NCBI GenBank assembly: GCA_949987565.1
Contig: OX465103.1
Coordinates: 983,045 to 1,047,044 of the forward strand
Direction: 5' to 3'
Length of the DNA stretch: 64,000 bases
DNA from: Luidia sarsii
Taxonomy: Eukaryota > Echinodermata > Asteroidea > Paxillosida > Luidiidae
In this document: positions 44,657-55,464 of the stretch, piece after piece
Layout of the letters: every line of letters starts with the position of its first letter
Position numbering within the stretch: the stretch's first letter is position 1
Notes under the pieces: model-generated
Told to the model about the DNA's origin: nothing
What the model saw: the letters and a program-made list of their open reading frames with translations, nothing else
Database searches by the model: none
Program-made: the position numbers and the translations under genes

Positions 44657-45165
44657 CAAAGAGCCACAGTCACACTAGTGGCTCTTCTCAGAGCCACACT
44701 CATGGTGAGTTACTGGCTCTTCTCAGAGCCACACTCACGGTTACTGGCTCTTCTCAGAGCCACACCCATGGTGAGTTACTGGCTCTTCTCAGAGCCACAC
44801 TCACGGTTACTGGCTCTTCTCAGAGCCACATTCATGGTGAGTTACTGGCTCTTCTCAGAGCCACACTCACGGTTACTGGCTCTTCTCAGAGCCACATTCA
44901 TGGTGAGTTACTGGCTCTTCTCAGAGCCACACTCACGGTTACTGGCTCTTCTCAGAGCCACATTCAAGGTGAGTTACTGGCTCTTCTCAGAGCCACACTC
45001 ACGGTTACTGGCTCTTCTCAGAGCCACATTCATGGTGAGTTACTGGCTCTTCTCAGAGCCACACTCACGGTTACTGGCTCTTCTCAGAGCCACATTCATG
45101 GTGAGTTACTGGCTCTTCTCAGAGCCACACCCATGGTGAGTTACTGGCTCTTGTTATGGCCACAT
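44657..45165 (+). repeat. Tandem array of histone-type 3' stem-loops
   Basis: GGCTCTTCTCAGAGCC occurs 14 times without change between 44680 and 45126. Each copy folds into a six-base-pair stem GGCTCT/AGAGCC with loop TCTC. That matches the metazoan histone mRNA 3' stem-loop consensus (GGYYCU-UHUH-ARRRCC). The copies alternate two spacers, ACACTCACGGTTACT and ACATTCATGGTGAGTTACT, giving a 66-base dimeric unit. Decayed relatives flank the array (45155-45170, 45293-45312, 44530-44560). No histone gene or purine-rich downstream element was found. The long frame encoding LLALLRAT repeats is an artefact. Confidence 0.9.
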
Positions 45166-45765
45166 CTCTACGGCCACATTTCCTTCGAGTTCTTCTCAAA
45201 GCCCCACTCTCACATGGTGTGAGTAAACACACCTCCCATAGGGCATGAGTTGGTAGCAATTTTCAGAGTCACATTCACTCAGAATGTGAGATAATCGGCT
45301 CTTCTTTATAGAGCCACACAACTAAAATGCTCACGCGAATTACGCAGCAAGCTACTCACATTCTATATAACCATCCCCTCGATCCCGTTGGTGTATACAG
45401 TCAGCTCGACCCTGCACCAATGTAAACCTCATGTTCTCTTATTCATGCACCTAACATACAGGGGGACAGGTTTGTTGGCATTAACCCCCCCCCCCCCACC
45501 TTCCCCCACCCTGCTCCTCACGAACAGTCATGTTTCCGTCTGCACAGATGCATCCATCAGCGGGCTGGCAGCTGCTCTGCACGGTACAGTGGTCGCACGC
45601 ACTCGCTGCCAGACACGTCAGCGGGCGTGCTGGAGTCCTGCCCGTGAGGCTGTGCTCAGGCGCTGCTCGCTGAAAAACGAGTCGTGACATTACAGTATCT
45701 TACTCCCTCCAAACCTCCACACCGTTGAACAATACGAGTGATCTATAACTTAAAAGGGACTCTAA

Positions 45766-45878
45766 GGCCGTGTCCGAATCTGCTGTCTAGAGCTACGGCT
45801 AGATCTTCGCTCCATTGGAAACACACAGGGATGCGAAGACAATAGCCTTAGCTCTGGAGGCCCGTTTCGGACACGGCC
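45766..45878 (+). mobile_element. Small inverted-repeat element, TAA-flanked (family F)
   Basis: The ends GGCCGTGTCCGAA and TTCGGACACGGCC are flanked by TAA at 45763-45765 and 45879-45881. Inner parts GAGCTACGGCTAG and TAGCCTTAGCTC also pair. A three-base TWA duplication is typical of PIF/Harbinger-type insertion. A relative is at 48446-48570. Confidence 0.75.
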
Positions 45879-46199
45879 TAAGGCGATTCGCAATAGTGCG
45901 ACCTCAAGAGTTTGTAACGCGTTGGCCAATCACAATGGGCGAAATCACATCTGGGAGGGGAAGTCGCATCGTGGTAGTAAAGTGAATGGAAATCTGTTGA
46001 AATGTTTTCGGGTCTGAGTTTGAAAATAGAAAAAGTGGACGGGCCTAGTAAATAGAGACAAGATCGCGGACCGACCTGTCATTGATTTCGATGGAGAGGG
46101 GAAAGGGGAAGAGGGGGAGGGGTGTTTGGGACTGCATAGACTACCGATGACCCAGCCTATCTGAGGGAATCGACTTCCGAGCAGACAGAAAGACCTTTA

Positions 46200-46589
46200 C
46201 CATCAAGACAGAGAGGGAGAGAGGCAGACAGAGAAAGAAAGAGGGACGGAGACAGTGAGGGACAGCGAGCGGCAAAACAAGAGAACGAGGTAGTCGGACA
46301 GAGAGAGACGGAGAGACAGAGGACACAGGGAGGCAAGGAGACAGAGGAAGACAGGGAGACAGAGAATGACCGAGAAAGAGAAAAAGGAAGGAGAGACAGA
46401 GAGACAGAGAAGGACATAGAGAGAGAGACAGAAGGAGATAGACGAAGAGGGACTGAGGGGAGATACAGAGAGGTAGAGAGCGAGAGACAGTGAGACAGAG
46501 CGAGGCAGAGAGACATAGAAGACAAAGAGAGAGAAAAAGACCCAGAGAGAGAGAGAGAGAGAGAGAGGAGGGAGAGAGACAGAGAGAGA

Positions 46590-46622
<33 letters not shown>

Positions 46623-46660
46623 GAGGGAGAGAGGGAGGGAGGGAGGGTCAGAGAGAGTGA
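46200..46660 (+). repeat. GAGACAGA polypurine-like tract
   Basis: GA, GACAGAGA and GGGAGGGA words with a short CGCGCGCG island near 46590. Confidence 0.95.
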
Positions 46661-46844
46661 GATCGTCGTGCTTTCTCCTCTCGTCCATCACCTCAATGAT
46701 ATCTGCAGGTCAGACACGATCTAGGGGCCGTCCACTCACGCTTCTGTTTTACTCTGAGTCACAAACTCTGCGTCAATAAGAGGCCAGGCCAGCGCATAGT
46801 TATCAAGAGATCCACCCACATGCCCCAAAGATCGCCTGGAGTTT

Positions 46845-46935
46845 GAAGCTTCCATTCTGACAGGACCTTCACCCAAGGCACCTCTGATAAAGGTCCTGCC
46901 AGGATCGGAACGTCAGGCCCTCCATCGTTTTGAGA
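46845..46935. repeat. Inverted pair with a more hammerhead-like core
   Basis: TTCTGACAGGACCTTCACCC on the left faces CTCTGATAAAGGTCCTGCCA then GGATCGGAACGTCAGGCCCT on the right. Here the usual TTTGAGA is CTCTGATAA, one base from the hammerhead CTGATGA. Confidence 0.75.
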
Positions 46936-48445
46936 TTTTTTGTTTCATATCTCTTGCCGTTCTTGCCAAGTTGTCAGCAAGTATCTTTGCGTCATCGTCA
47001 CATTACTTGAAGACAAAGTTGCGCAGATTGTCCCAATGATGAGTGTGCAGTGAGCAACCCCTTTAAACACGGTGAGTTTTAAAGGGATTGCGTGTCGAGT
47101 TCCGTTGACGTCCGTTGTGGTTTGTCGGGGGCGGATTGGTGGTTTAGCTCGTGGCTACGGACGGGAACTTGACAAGACGAACCTGGCACGCTCCACGTCA
47201 TAATTATTTCCGACCTGGCTGGTTCTTCTTGACCATAAGTGAGTACATTTTACACCACCCTCTCCAACCCTTATATAAAGACACAGTGGCGGCGTTACCG
47301 CAAAGGTACACACAATCATACAAACTATGATAATGATATCCTATCTCCTGAAACAGTCAAGTTATAGAAGCAAAACTCAGGGACACAAATTCTGCCGTTT
47401 TTCCACCATGCATGTCTGCCATGATGCTCACATCACAATATAAACATACAGTTGGTGCAGCTATTGCAAACGTCATGAAGTGGCCGTGAATTGTTGGCTA
47501 ATACAGAATTATCTGGTGAAGCATTTAACATGTGTAGCTGAAGCAGGTTTTTTACGAAGTGGGCTTTTGGTCGTATAAAGATCTAGAGGAACGTTAGGTC
47601 TACATCGAAATGGGCGAACGGGTTGGCATAGAATTCTGTCTACTATCACAATGCCCTTAAAATGGGCGCGAAAAAACTTCATAAAAACAGCTTTGAATCA
47701 TCGACGAATACATTCTTAAAGATACACGATACATGGTTACCCCGCCATACAAGGTCCACGCATTACAGACATTAATCTCTCCACATGCGCTGCAATGACA
47801 TCGTTAAGGCATGCATACAAACGATGCTCAATACTTAGTCTGGACCCGGGGGACCCACTATGGCCTGGCCTACTTACTCTCGTACTGGGACCATCTACCG
47901 ATGAGTCGGTGTCTTCTGTGCGCCAATTTCATGCGTCGCCGAGGCTGTTCCTATAACGGAGGGAGGAAGCGAAACCAAGAAACGATTTAGAGTTTAGCAT
48001 CCATTACCTTTTGGCGTTCGTTACCAATAAGTGCTTTGGGTGTTTCGCTATGGCTCGGTCATCTTTGATAGGCTCAATCGGTGCTGTGAACATTCGTGCC
48101 CTTCATGACCAAGTGTAACTCCGACCTGGCTGAGATTGCACGGCAAGTTATGCCGGTTTTGGAATGGAGGCTTTAAGTTAGGCTCGAGCTTAGGCTTCGG
48201 TCAGATTAATCTTTCTCGTTATAATATCACAGGCATCTACAAACAAAAATGTGGCCCCAGTTTTTCGGGAAAACCCTGTACCTATCAAGCCAACAAACCT
48301 TCAAATTCGGAAACAAACCACGACCTGGATTTTCAGGTTTTGCCTGAGCCCGAGTCTAAGCCTTCATTTCGTAAACAGCCATAGCAGTGAAATAACAGTC
48401 GAACCAATACTGGTGGAAAGGGTCGACAGACTGAGCCTGAGATCA
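46936..48445. other. Intron, nothing recognised
   Basis: Unique-looking sequence without supported exon or repeat. Confidence 0.5.
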
Positions 48446-48570
48446 TGTCCGAAACGGGCTTCCAGAGCTACGGCTAGGGCTATTGTCTTCGCATCTCCGT
48501 GTATTTCCAATAGGGGTAGAAGACATAGACATAGACCTAGCTGTAGACGCCCGTTTCGGACATGGCCTGA
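48446..48570 (+). mobile_element. Second family F inverted-repeat element
   Basis: ATGTCCGAAACGGGC at the left mirrors GCCCGTTTCGGACAT at the right, with AGAGCTACGGCTAGGGC and TTGTCTTCGC shared with the 45766 copy. Terminal bases differ, and the flanking GCCTGAG words may be coincidental. Confidence 0.7.
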
Positions 48571-49344
48571 GCCTGACCCAACACAAGGCCTCAAAAGGCC
48601 ACTCAAGGTGAGGGCTAAAAGAAAGGAATAAGGAGAAGAACAAGGAGCAAACTAGATCAGGAGGAAAAAAGATGAACGTCTATGTTACGTTTGGATTGGG
48701 ACAGGTTATAAGGGGAAACACAGGTTGCAGGTAGAGTGTTACATGCATCATCGATGAATGACGAAAAACACAGGTTCTATTGTGATCGTTCGGCTTCGGA
48801 TTGGCAACTCATGGGCGACCTTTGAGCTTTTGAGGACACACCTCCAACATGTAACATCCTGTAGCACACTATTGCGTCCTCACCCACTTTGCGATATATT
48901 TAGACCGTTTTTCCCGTATACCACCTATACTTTAATGGCCATAATCCTTTCCTTCCTTATCCTCGTAATGTTGTGGGAATATTTTTAGAGCAATGTTTAG
49001 TTTTAGAGAAGTAAACAAACAAATGGGATTAGATTTCAGGTGAAGTTTTATCAAATCATTTTCAAGGCATATGAAATATTATTTCGTACGGGGACGGAGT
49101 CACGTGTACCATCTTTGTCACTTGTGAGACAAACCATATCAATAAAAATCGTCAACCTTTTTTTATAAAGAAAATTCAGTAAGGTTGTGTTACCGTGTAA
49201 TAATCATCAACTGAGCATAATTACCGAGATCAGGATCAAATCTGATTCGATTTAATCTATTAATTTATCCACATAAAATAGAGGACATAAAATAGAGGAC
49301 ATAAAATAGAGGCATTGTGTTTCCTCTTTTGTTTTTAAACCAAA

Positions 49345-49412
49345 TCTATGCCTTTGAGAAAGGTCATGCTAGGATCGAAACGTTTCGATCCTAGCAGATC
49401 CTAGTTCTTCCA
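49345..49412. repeat. Compact inverted hammerhead-like pair
   Basis: GAGAAAGGTCATGCTAGGAT then CGAAACGTTTCGATCCTAGC: the two arms fuse at AAACGTTT without a spacer. Confidence 0.85.
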
Positions 49413-49744
49413 CATTTCGGAGATTCGATCACGTGGCCTTGCAGTGACTGGAACTCCCACGCATGCGTGCAATGACGTCACGTAGCTGATTTCTTGTGAA
49501 TACTATGGCCAGGCCTTGGTCCACGTGTAATTAAGCGTCGTCCTAAATAGTAGTGACAGTGATGGGACGTTCAGCACCCCTCAATCAATATTTTTCCTGG
49601 CAATCTTTCTGATTTAAGACTTCCATCACGTATCATTCATTGGCCCTTATCAAAATCCAGCACCAAATCAGCAGCGGAAATAACCTGTTAAAGGTCTGGT
49701 CTGGCTTTCCTTTTGTTTTTAGACTATTAAAAAACAATCAGTAA

Positions 49745-49862
49745 AGCAAATAGTACTGGATCGGGACATGAAAACTCTGGCTGAACGTATACCAGCGCTC
49801 TTACCACCTGAGATATCCAGCCAATAGGTAGCATGCCTTCCCAAATAGTCAACTTGTCTTTG
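49745..49862 (-). repeat. tRNA-derived SINE, reverse orientation
   Basis: The minus strand has leader GTTGACTATTTGGGAAGG and an A-box-like TATCTCAGGTGG. The B-box is damaged (GTTTTCATGTCC). Confidence 0.75.
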
Positions 49863-50329
49863 CCGGAATGGGGCGACAAGCCCAGTGACATGTTAAGGGC
49901 ATACATATAAAGTTTTGGATATCGTAAGGTTCAAGCATATTTTACTAATTTAAATGGGAGGGGCACACAGCATCCTCTCATGCACCCGCTCCGTAAGCTC
50001 GGTCTCGGTAACTCCGTTCCCTCGCAAATGGACCCCCCCCCCACACACACACACACACAAACATACACATTTTTCAGAACCCGTCGATGCCCTTGTCAAG
50101 GTGTGCCTTCAAGATCCTATAAAGATTTGTTTTTACAGCACACACTTTCTGAAAGACTCCGATGCTGCAAAATGTGATTAGTGTTGACTGGTTTGAGTCG
50201 GTAGTCGCCAAAAAACCACCCACTGACAGGTTGGTCAGTGTCCTCTCAAGGCCGATCTAGAGGACGGTCAAGCCTATCGCTAAATCGAGCAGTCAGCGAA
50301 GCTTTCAGGCGCTGTGACTCGGGGCTTAC

Positions 50330-50558
50330 CAAGAACCAAAGTCGTTACGCCGGTGAGTGCGTTGGGAATCAGTGATTTCCTGCTCTGTTTTGGCCTCTCC
50401 CCGGAGGGGATTTCACTGGTCCCCGGGGAACGGAGCCCGTACGCTGCCGTGGTGCAGTGATGCCGGTAATACCGACACCAATTACCACCGCCATAGCGTC
50501 CCACTGTGACATTGAGATTGCACATGCACGCCGTGCGTCCATATTCCACCAGTGTTAT
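50330..50558 (-). CDS. Candidate coding exon 2, unrecognised
   Basis: The minus strand is open for 76 codons plus one base between a CATACAG acceptor and a GTAAGC donor. The product starts ITLVEYGRTACMCNLNV, has a Gly/Cys/Tyr/His-rich patch near residues 20-36, and ends in a Ser/Lys-containing stretch (RPKQSRKSLIPNALTG). It begins in phase 0, as exon 1 requires, and ends in phase 1, as the large exon at 39046 requires. The acceptor has a poor pyrimidine tract because ten purines lie just upstream, which lowers confidence. I do not recognise the family. It could be a chance open frame in an intron; codon-level conservation in a related genome would separate the two. Confidence 0.35.
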
Positions 50559-51665
50559 CTGTATGAGACTTTTTTTTTTGAGGCCGTATACCAGACCTCA
50601 CTTGGCTACGGCTGATAATAGCACGCAATCCTATGGGTTGCGGCTGAAGCCGCTGAGACTGGCGGCTTCCATAGACCTGTGTGTAATTTGAAGCCTTAAT
50701 GAAGTCGGTCAAGGTCAATAGCGGCTGATAGACTGGTTCGATGTCTTCTCGTGAAACGACCACCACCCAATTGACTCTATCGTGGACATGGCAGAGATTG
50801 CAGTTCTTCGTTGGACTTCAAGTCGTCGGTGCCGTGGTATCTTCTTCGTGAATCGAAGTCTGTTGCCTTTTTTGCCTGGTTATGAGCTGACCCTGATTTA
50901 GATTTAGATTAAGATTTAGATTTAGATTTCTTATTCATCCAGGGCAATCCATTCAGTGCAAGAAAACTCACTGATTTCTCATGGATCCCAGCTTACACCA
51001 AACTACTAAGACATTAGTAATTTTTCTAAATTTAAAATACATTAGATACATGATCAATCATTATTTATTAGGCTGTGCGTAATGTAAACAGCATGGCTGG
51101 ATGTATGTTCAATTGGGTTAGCAGCCTGAGTTGGCGTGAAATCAGTTGATTTTCAATTGTGAAGCCACCAGATAGATCAGGAAAAAATGATGAAATGGCG
51201 ATAGAAAGAGTACACTTTTATAACGCCCATACTGTTTCCATCGGGTTATAGATCGCGTCTTAGGTCCCTGGTGTGCACAGCCACCCAACTGTCTATACGA
51301 CGTGTACCAGCAAGACGCGGTGACGTCATCGCCGCCATGTTTAGGCCTCTATTACTCATTCAGGATGGGCCGTGTGTAACCAGTGGGCGGGGTTTGTGTC
51401 TCAGCCCCCCATCCCCTCACCTGGTGTGAATTTGCAGGCATTACTTACTTTGAAGACCATTTCCTCGGAGATTTTTGTAAATCATCATGCTTCTTATCTC
51501 CGACTGGATCGTCAAAACGGTTTTTGTACCGATATAATGCACAACAAATGATGTTGTACCGCTAGGTTTCCATCCCATTATGTTCATTGTTTTAATAGAG
51601 ATTTTTTCTATTCGAATATGAATTATAATAACGTTTGAGTATTGCTGGAATTAAATGAAATGAAA

Positions 51666-51845
51666 ATGGAATGAATGAATGAATGAGATAAGATGAGATG
51701 AGATGAGATGAGATGGGATGAGATGAGATGAGATGAGATGAGATGAGATGAGATGAGATGAGATGAGATGAGATGAGATGAGATGAGATGAAATGAGATG
51801 AGATGAGATGAGATGAGATGAGATGAAATGAAACGAAACGAAATA
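51666..51845 (+). repeat. (GAGAT)n pentanucleotide array
   Basis: About 180 bases of GATGA units (ATGAG in register), starting from ATGAATGAATGA and ending in AATGAAACGAAACGAAATAA. It is homogeneous in the centre, so it is likely length-variable. Confidence 0.95.
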
Positions 51846-51849
51846 AAAT

Positions 51850-53779
51850 GAAAGCTGCAGAGAATGTCATGCACACAGTACTTAATTGCCATCATATATA
51901 ATTAAAACACACGAAGGATTAAGTAAATAGTAAAATATTCAACGATTTCAATCCCGACATAATTGGATTCAACACCCCAGCAAACGATATTCCATGCATA
52001 CCAGATGCGTGATCTGTAAAAACCAAACATGCATTTATTATCAAGTCGGCCTTCAATCCGCCCTCCTCCTTCCCCTCCCTCCCACACGCCCACACCCCTG
52101 CCAAAGCACACCCCATCACGTGGCAGGACCCCCCCCTCGAACCTGGCTCTTCTGTCACCCAAACGGGGTAACCTTCGGTCGTGATCCCCTCCTCAGCCCT
52201 CCCCCAACTCCCCCTCCCCCTCCCCGCAAGGCCTCGGCCCCCTAGATAACTCGCGCTACCATCTCACCGCGCTGCCTAAGCAGCAACGCACAACTCCTGG
52301 ACATGACACGACTCTAATTGAAGAGTGCACGCTGAGGTGAAGAGGAAATTAGTCATGTTATATAAAGCAGGGATTGTGCAGTCTGTATACAGTGCATGGT
52401 GAGTAAAGGCCTAGCGTGACAGCCCATAGACACACCGTTGCAAAAGGACAAGACTCTATCCCCCGCATAACTTCGTAGGCGGCAGATGTCCTAACTTGTG
52501 GTCGCTTAGATTCCTCTGGGGGCGTTCTTAGCCGACCTCTTGGCCGGGATTGTCTCGCTAATGGGCCGAGACAGGACCGGTGTCATCGGGAATCATCTCA
52601 GCAATGACTGACCCGAGTGATGATGAAGATGCCTGCCTCCGTCAACCGAAGCGAGGAGACGTGAGAGAGGGATGGGTTCAAAAGACGAGAAGGCCCGGGC
52701 GAGGTGCTCCAGCACACGCTCGGTGACCTCCAAGATCGCTGAGGGATCTTGACAACTACAGGCAGCGCATCCACGCTGTGAACCTCCCCAGCAGGGAATT
52801 GAACCAGGGACCTAGCCTTGCAAGAATCAGGTCATGACCTCCCAAAGTTTGGGGGTTCGGGTCACCCCCCCCCCTCTCCCTCGCTCTCTCCCAGACTATG
52901 CACAGACAAGCTGGTGCCTCGATTCGAACAGGTGGCTGTTATAACGATAAGATTTCTTTTTGAGACTGCGTTCGGGAAAGCCGACCGGAAACAGCCGTAT
53001 ACTCTGGTGCAAGGGATGACTCCATCCCACGCTGCCGAACGAAAATGTTGATCGTGTCTCATCGAAGGCTGTTTTAAACCACAACCTCGTACCAACAAAT
53101 CAGTGGTGGTGACTTCTTTAACAAGTTGCTGGACGCTTCCTTCTCAATACTGCCCAGTTCTGGCCCCAAAATAGGTTAAACTTCACCAATTCCTGTACAG
53201 CGAATAAAGCACCATTGGGTCAGATAATACCAGCAATTCTTGTTTCAGCGTGGTGTAGGTGCATGGCGTTCCCAAGTCGTCTCTGGTTCACGTCCAGTCC
53301 TAGATCACGTCACATCGATTCGTTGAAACGACAGTCACTATGTTGCCGATAAGCGCCACTCCTAAATTTCGGTATTTCTGATACGTCTGGGATTTTTTTC
53401 TGATTATAATGATGTTCCCTTATTCGTACTTAAGCATCTCTACACAATGGGTTGAACATTATTTCATCTTATCTATATTCAGAGGTAATGTTACACCTCA
53501 GCCTATTAGGATACCCCAAAAAAGTGTCAGTTAGCTTGATCAATTTCTTACTCTAACATTCCACCTTTACAGGGCATGACCTTTCGAAGCCACACTCTAT
53601 CTCTGTTATTCCTTTGGCACAGTAAACAAAATCATCTATCTGAGTAAACAAATCGCATTGAGAGACATCATCACGTGATCCTATTCGTAACCGTCTCGCC
53701 GTAACGGACAATATAGAATAACACACACGTTCTATCCCACTTGTTATAATTAACGACGATAACAGTTTACAGTAACATG
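51850..53779. other. Intron, nothing certain
   Basis: The minus strand near 52795-52815 reads GTCCCTGGTTCAATTCCCTG, a B-box-like word, without a convincing A-box. Otherwise unrecognised. Confidence 0.4.
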
Positions 53780-53880
53780 CACAAATGTTGCCAACTGCTT
53801 ACTGACTAAAATTACCCCAAAGCCAACATCAACAATTAGGAGGGCCTGACGTTTCGATCCTGCCAGGATCTTTCTCAGAA
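53780..53880 (-). repeat. Hammerhead-like family copy
   Basis: TGTTGCCAACTGCTTACTGA at the outer end, then GGGCCTGACGTTTCGATCC and GCCAGGATCTTTCTCAGA. Confidence 0.85.
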
Positions 53881-54433
53881 TGATAATAGTTTATTCGTTA
53901 TACGCAGATTCCACAAAAATGTGTCCAAATGCATCAGTATATAAAAATCATAGCCACTGCAGCGTTTCAAACCATCTGCCATCTTCACTTCACTGCCCAT
54001 TTTGGTCAGCCACTGATCTTGGCGGGACCAGACTATAGACAGAAAGGAAATGGTGACCATACCAAGATGTCCGCCAGTAGGCCTGGCGTATATACCGATG
54101 CCGTTATACTCAAATGCCTACACCAGCTGTCCCGTCATAATTATACGGGTCCACTCCATATCAAAATGCAATACTCACTGGCATCTGAATACCTCGAAAT
54201 TCTACTTGGAAAACTGACCGCTTACTTCACAGACCGAGCCACTAAAAAAAACCCCGACCCATCAAGCACCAGGTGTTAAATTGCGCCCCGATTGCAGGCT
54301 TGCGTTGTCCCAGAAACCTGGCCGAATTGAGCAGGTTTCTGGAGAATCTACAGGCGCAAGTGGTTGGCTCAAAGCAGTGATTCAGTCGGTGGGGGATGAT
54401 TTTATACAATTTTGAAATTCCTCTCTCTCTTAC

Positions 54434-54484
54434 CTCGTCTCTGACTCGTCTGGCGACCGTGGTACCCGTGTGTGTCTGTCCCAT
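54434..54484 (-). CDS. Candidate first coding exon of the minus-strand gene
   Basis: Read on the minus strand, an ATG lies in an ACCATGG context, a strong eukaryotic initiation context, with an in-frame TGA a few codons upstream. The reading is MGQTHTGTTVARRVRDE, 17 codons, ending exactly at GAG followed by the donor GTAAGAG. It leaves phase 0, which matches the phase-0 start of the next candidate exon at 50558. The 5' leader probably lies in 54485-54780, where no clear TATA box was seen. A second frame through the same DNA is also open for about 80 codons into the same donor but has no ATG, so the frame choice rests on the Kozak context. No domain is recognisable in so short a segment. The link to the downstream exons is inferred from phase only. 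Confidence 0.4.
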
Positions 54485-54949
54485 GGTTGCTGTTCACCCG
54501 GCAGCACGTTGAACGCGATGCGTCCAAGAACGCCCAACAAGGACGTTGTGTACGTTTTAAGACTTTTCCCCGCGAAACGAACTTGGCTTGCCTGTCCTCG
54601 ACGTAGGAATAAATCGCTGGATCGAACAACACACTCGCAATCGCTTCGGCTTATCCGCGCATTAAAAGCGGGTCGATGAGTCAGAGATCTGGAGTTCTCT
54701 CTCCCTCCCCCTCACCCTCAGTCTCTCCCCCTTCCCTACCTATCCCCAGCCCCCCACTTCTTTCTCAGCTTGGGCTGACAAGTCGAATGAGTCGATGACC
54801 GGGACCCGGCCCCTACGGGAACGAATGACAAGGTCTTGCCGGTTGCAGAAAAAACGAATAAGAGGAGAAAGTCATATTCAGTCCCAGCCCAATACATCAA
54901 CACCCAAGTTCAGCACGCTGAAGGCTACAAAAGACGCAACGGCACTGGG

Positions 54950-55460
54950 AGTTAGAGAAGGAGAGGGGTGGAGGGGAGAGAGATGGGGTGAGGGGGGAGA
55001 GAGGGAGAGGGGGAAGAGAGGGAGAGGGGGAAGAGAGGGAGAGGATCGGAGGGAGGGAGAGGGGGAGAGGGGAGAGAGAGGGAGAGGTGAGAGAGAGGGG
55101 GAGAGAGAGGGGGAGAGAGAGGGAGAGAGAGAGAGACAGATGGAGAGGGGGTGGAGAGAGGGGAGAGAGATAGGGAGAGGGGAGAGAGATAGGGAGAGTG
55201 AGAGGAGAGAGAGGGGGAGGGACAGAGGGAGAGAGACAGAGAAGGAGAGAGGGGATAGGGAGAGGGAGAGGGAGAGATAGAGAGAGGGGAAGAGTGAAGG
55301 AGAAGGAGGGCGAGGGAAAGGGAGGGCGAGGAAAAGAGGGAGGGAGACAGAGGGAGGGGGAGGGGAGAGAGATAAGGAGGGAGAGGTGGAGTGAGGGGGA
55401 GAGGGAGAGGGAGGGAAAGGTGGAGAGAGAGAAAGGGGTAGAGGTGGAGAGATAGAGGGG
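54950..55460 (+). repeat. GA-rich polypurine tract
   Basis: About 510 bases of GGGGAGAG, GAGAGAGAG and GGGAGAGG words. It lies upstream of the putative first exon (54434-54484) on the minus strand, about 470 bases from the ATG. Confidence 0.95.
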
Positions 55461-55464
55461 ATCG

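Noticed and set aside
44603..45139. 178-codon frame with LLALLRAT and SEPHSR repeats
   Set aside because: It is the translation of the stem-loop array. The period and sequence are explained by hairpin units.
44657..45165. Degenerate remains of a histone gene cluster
   Set aside because: No H2A, H2B, H3, H4 or H1 reading was seen anywhere in the window, and the spacing of 31 and 35 bases leaves no room for genes.
51666..51845. Telomere-like repeat
   Set aside because: The unit is GAGAT, not TTAGGG or a relative, and the array is short and interstitial.
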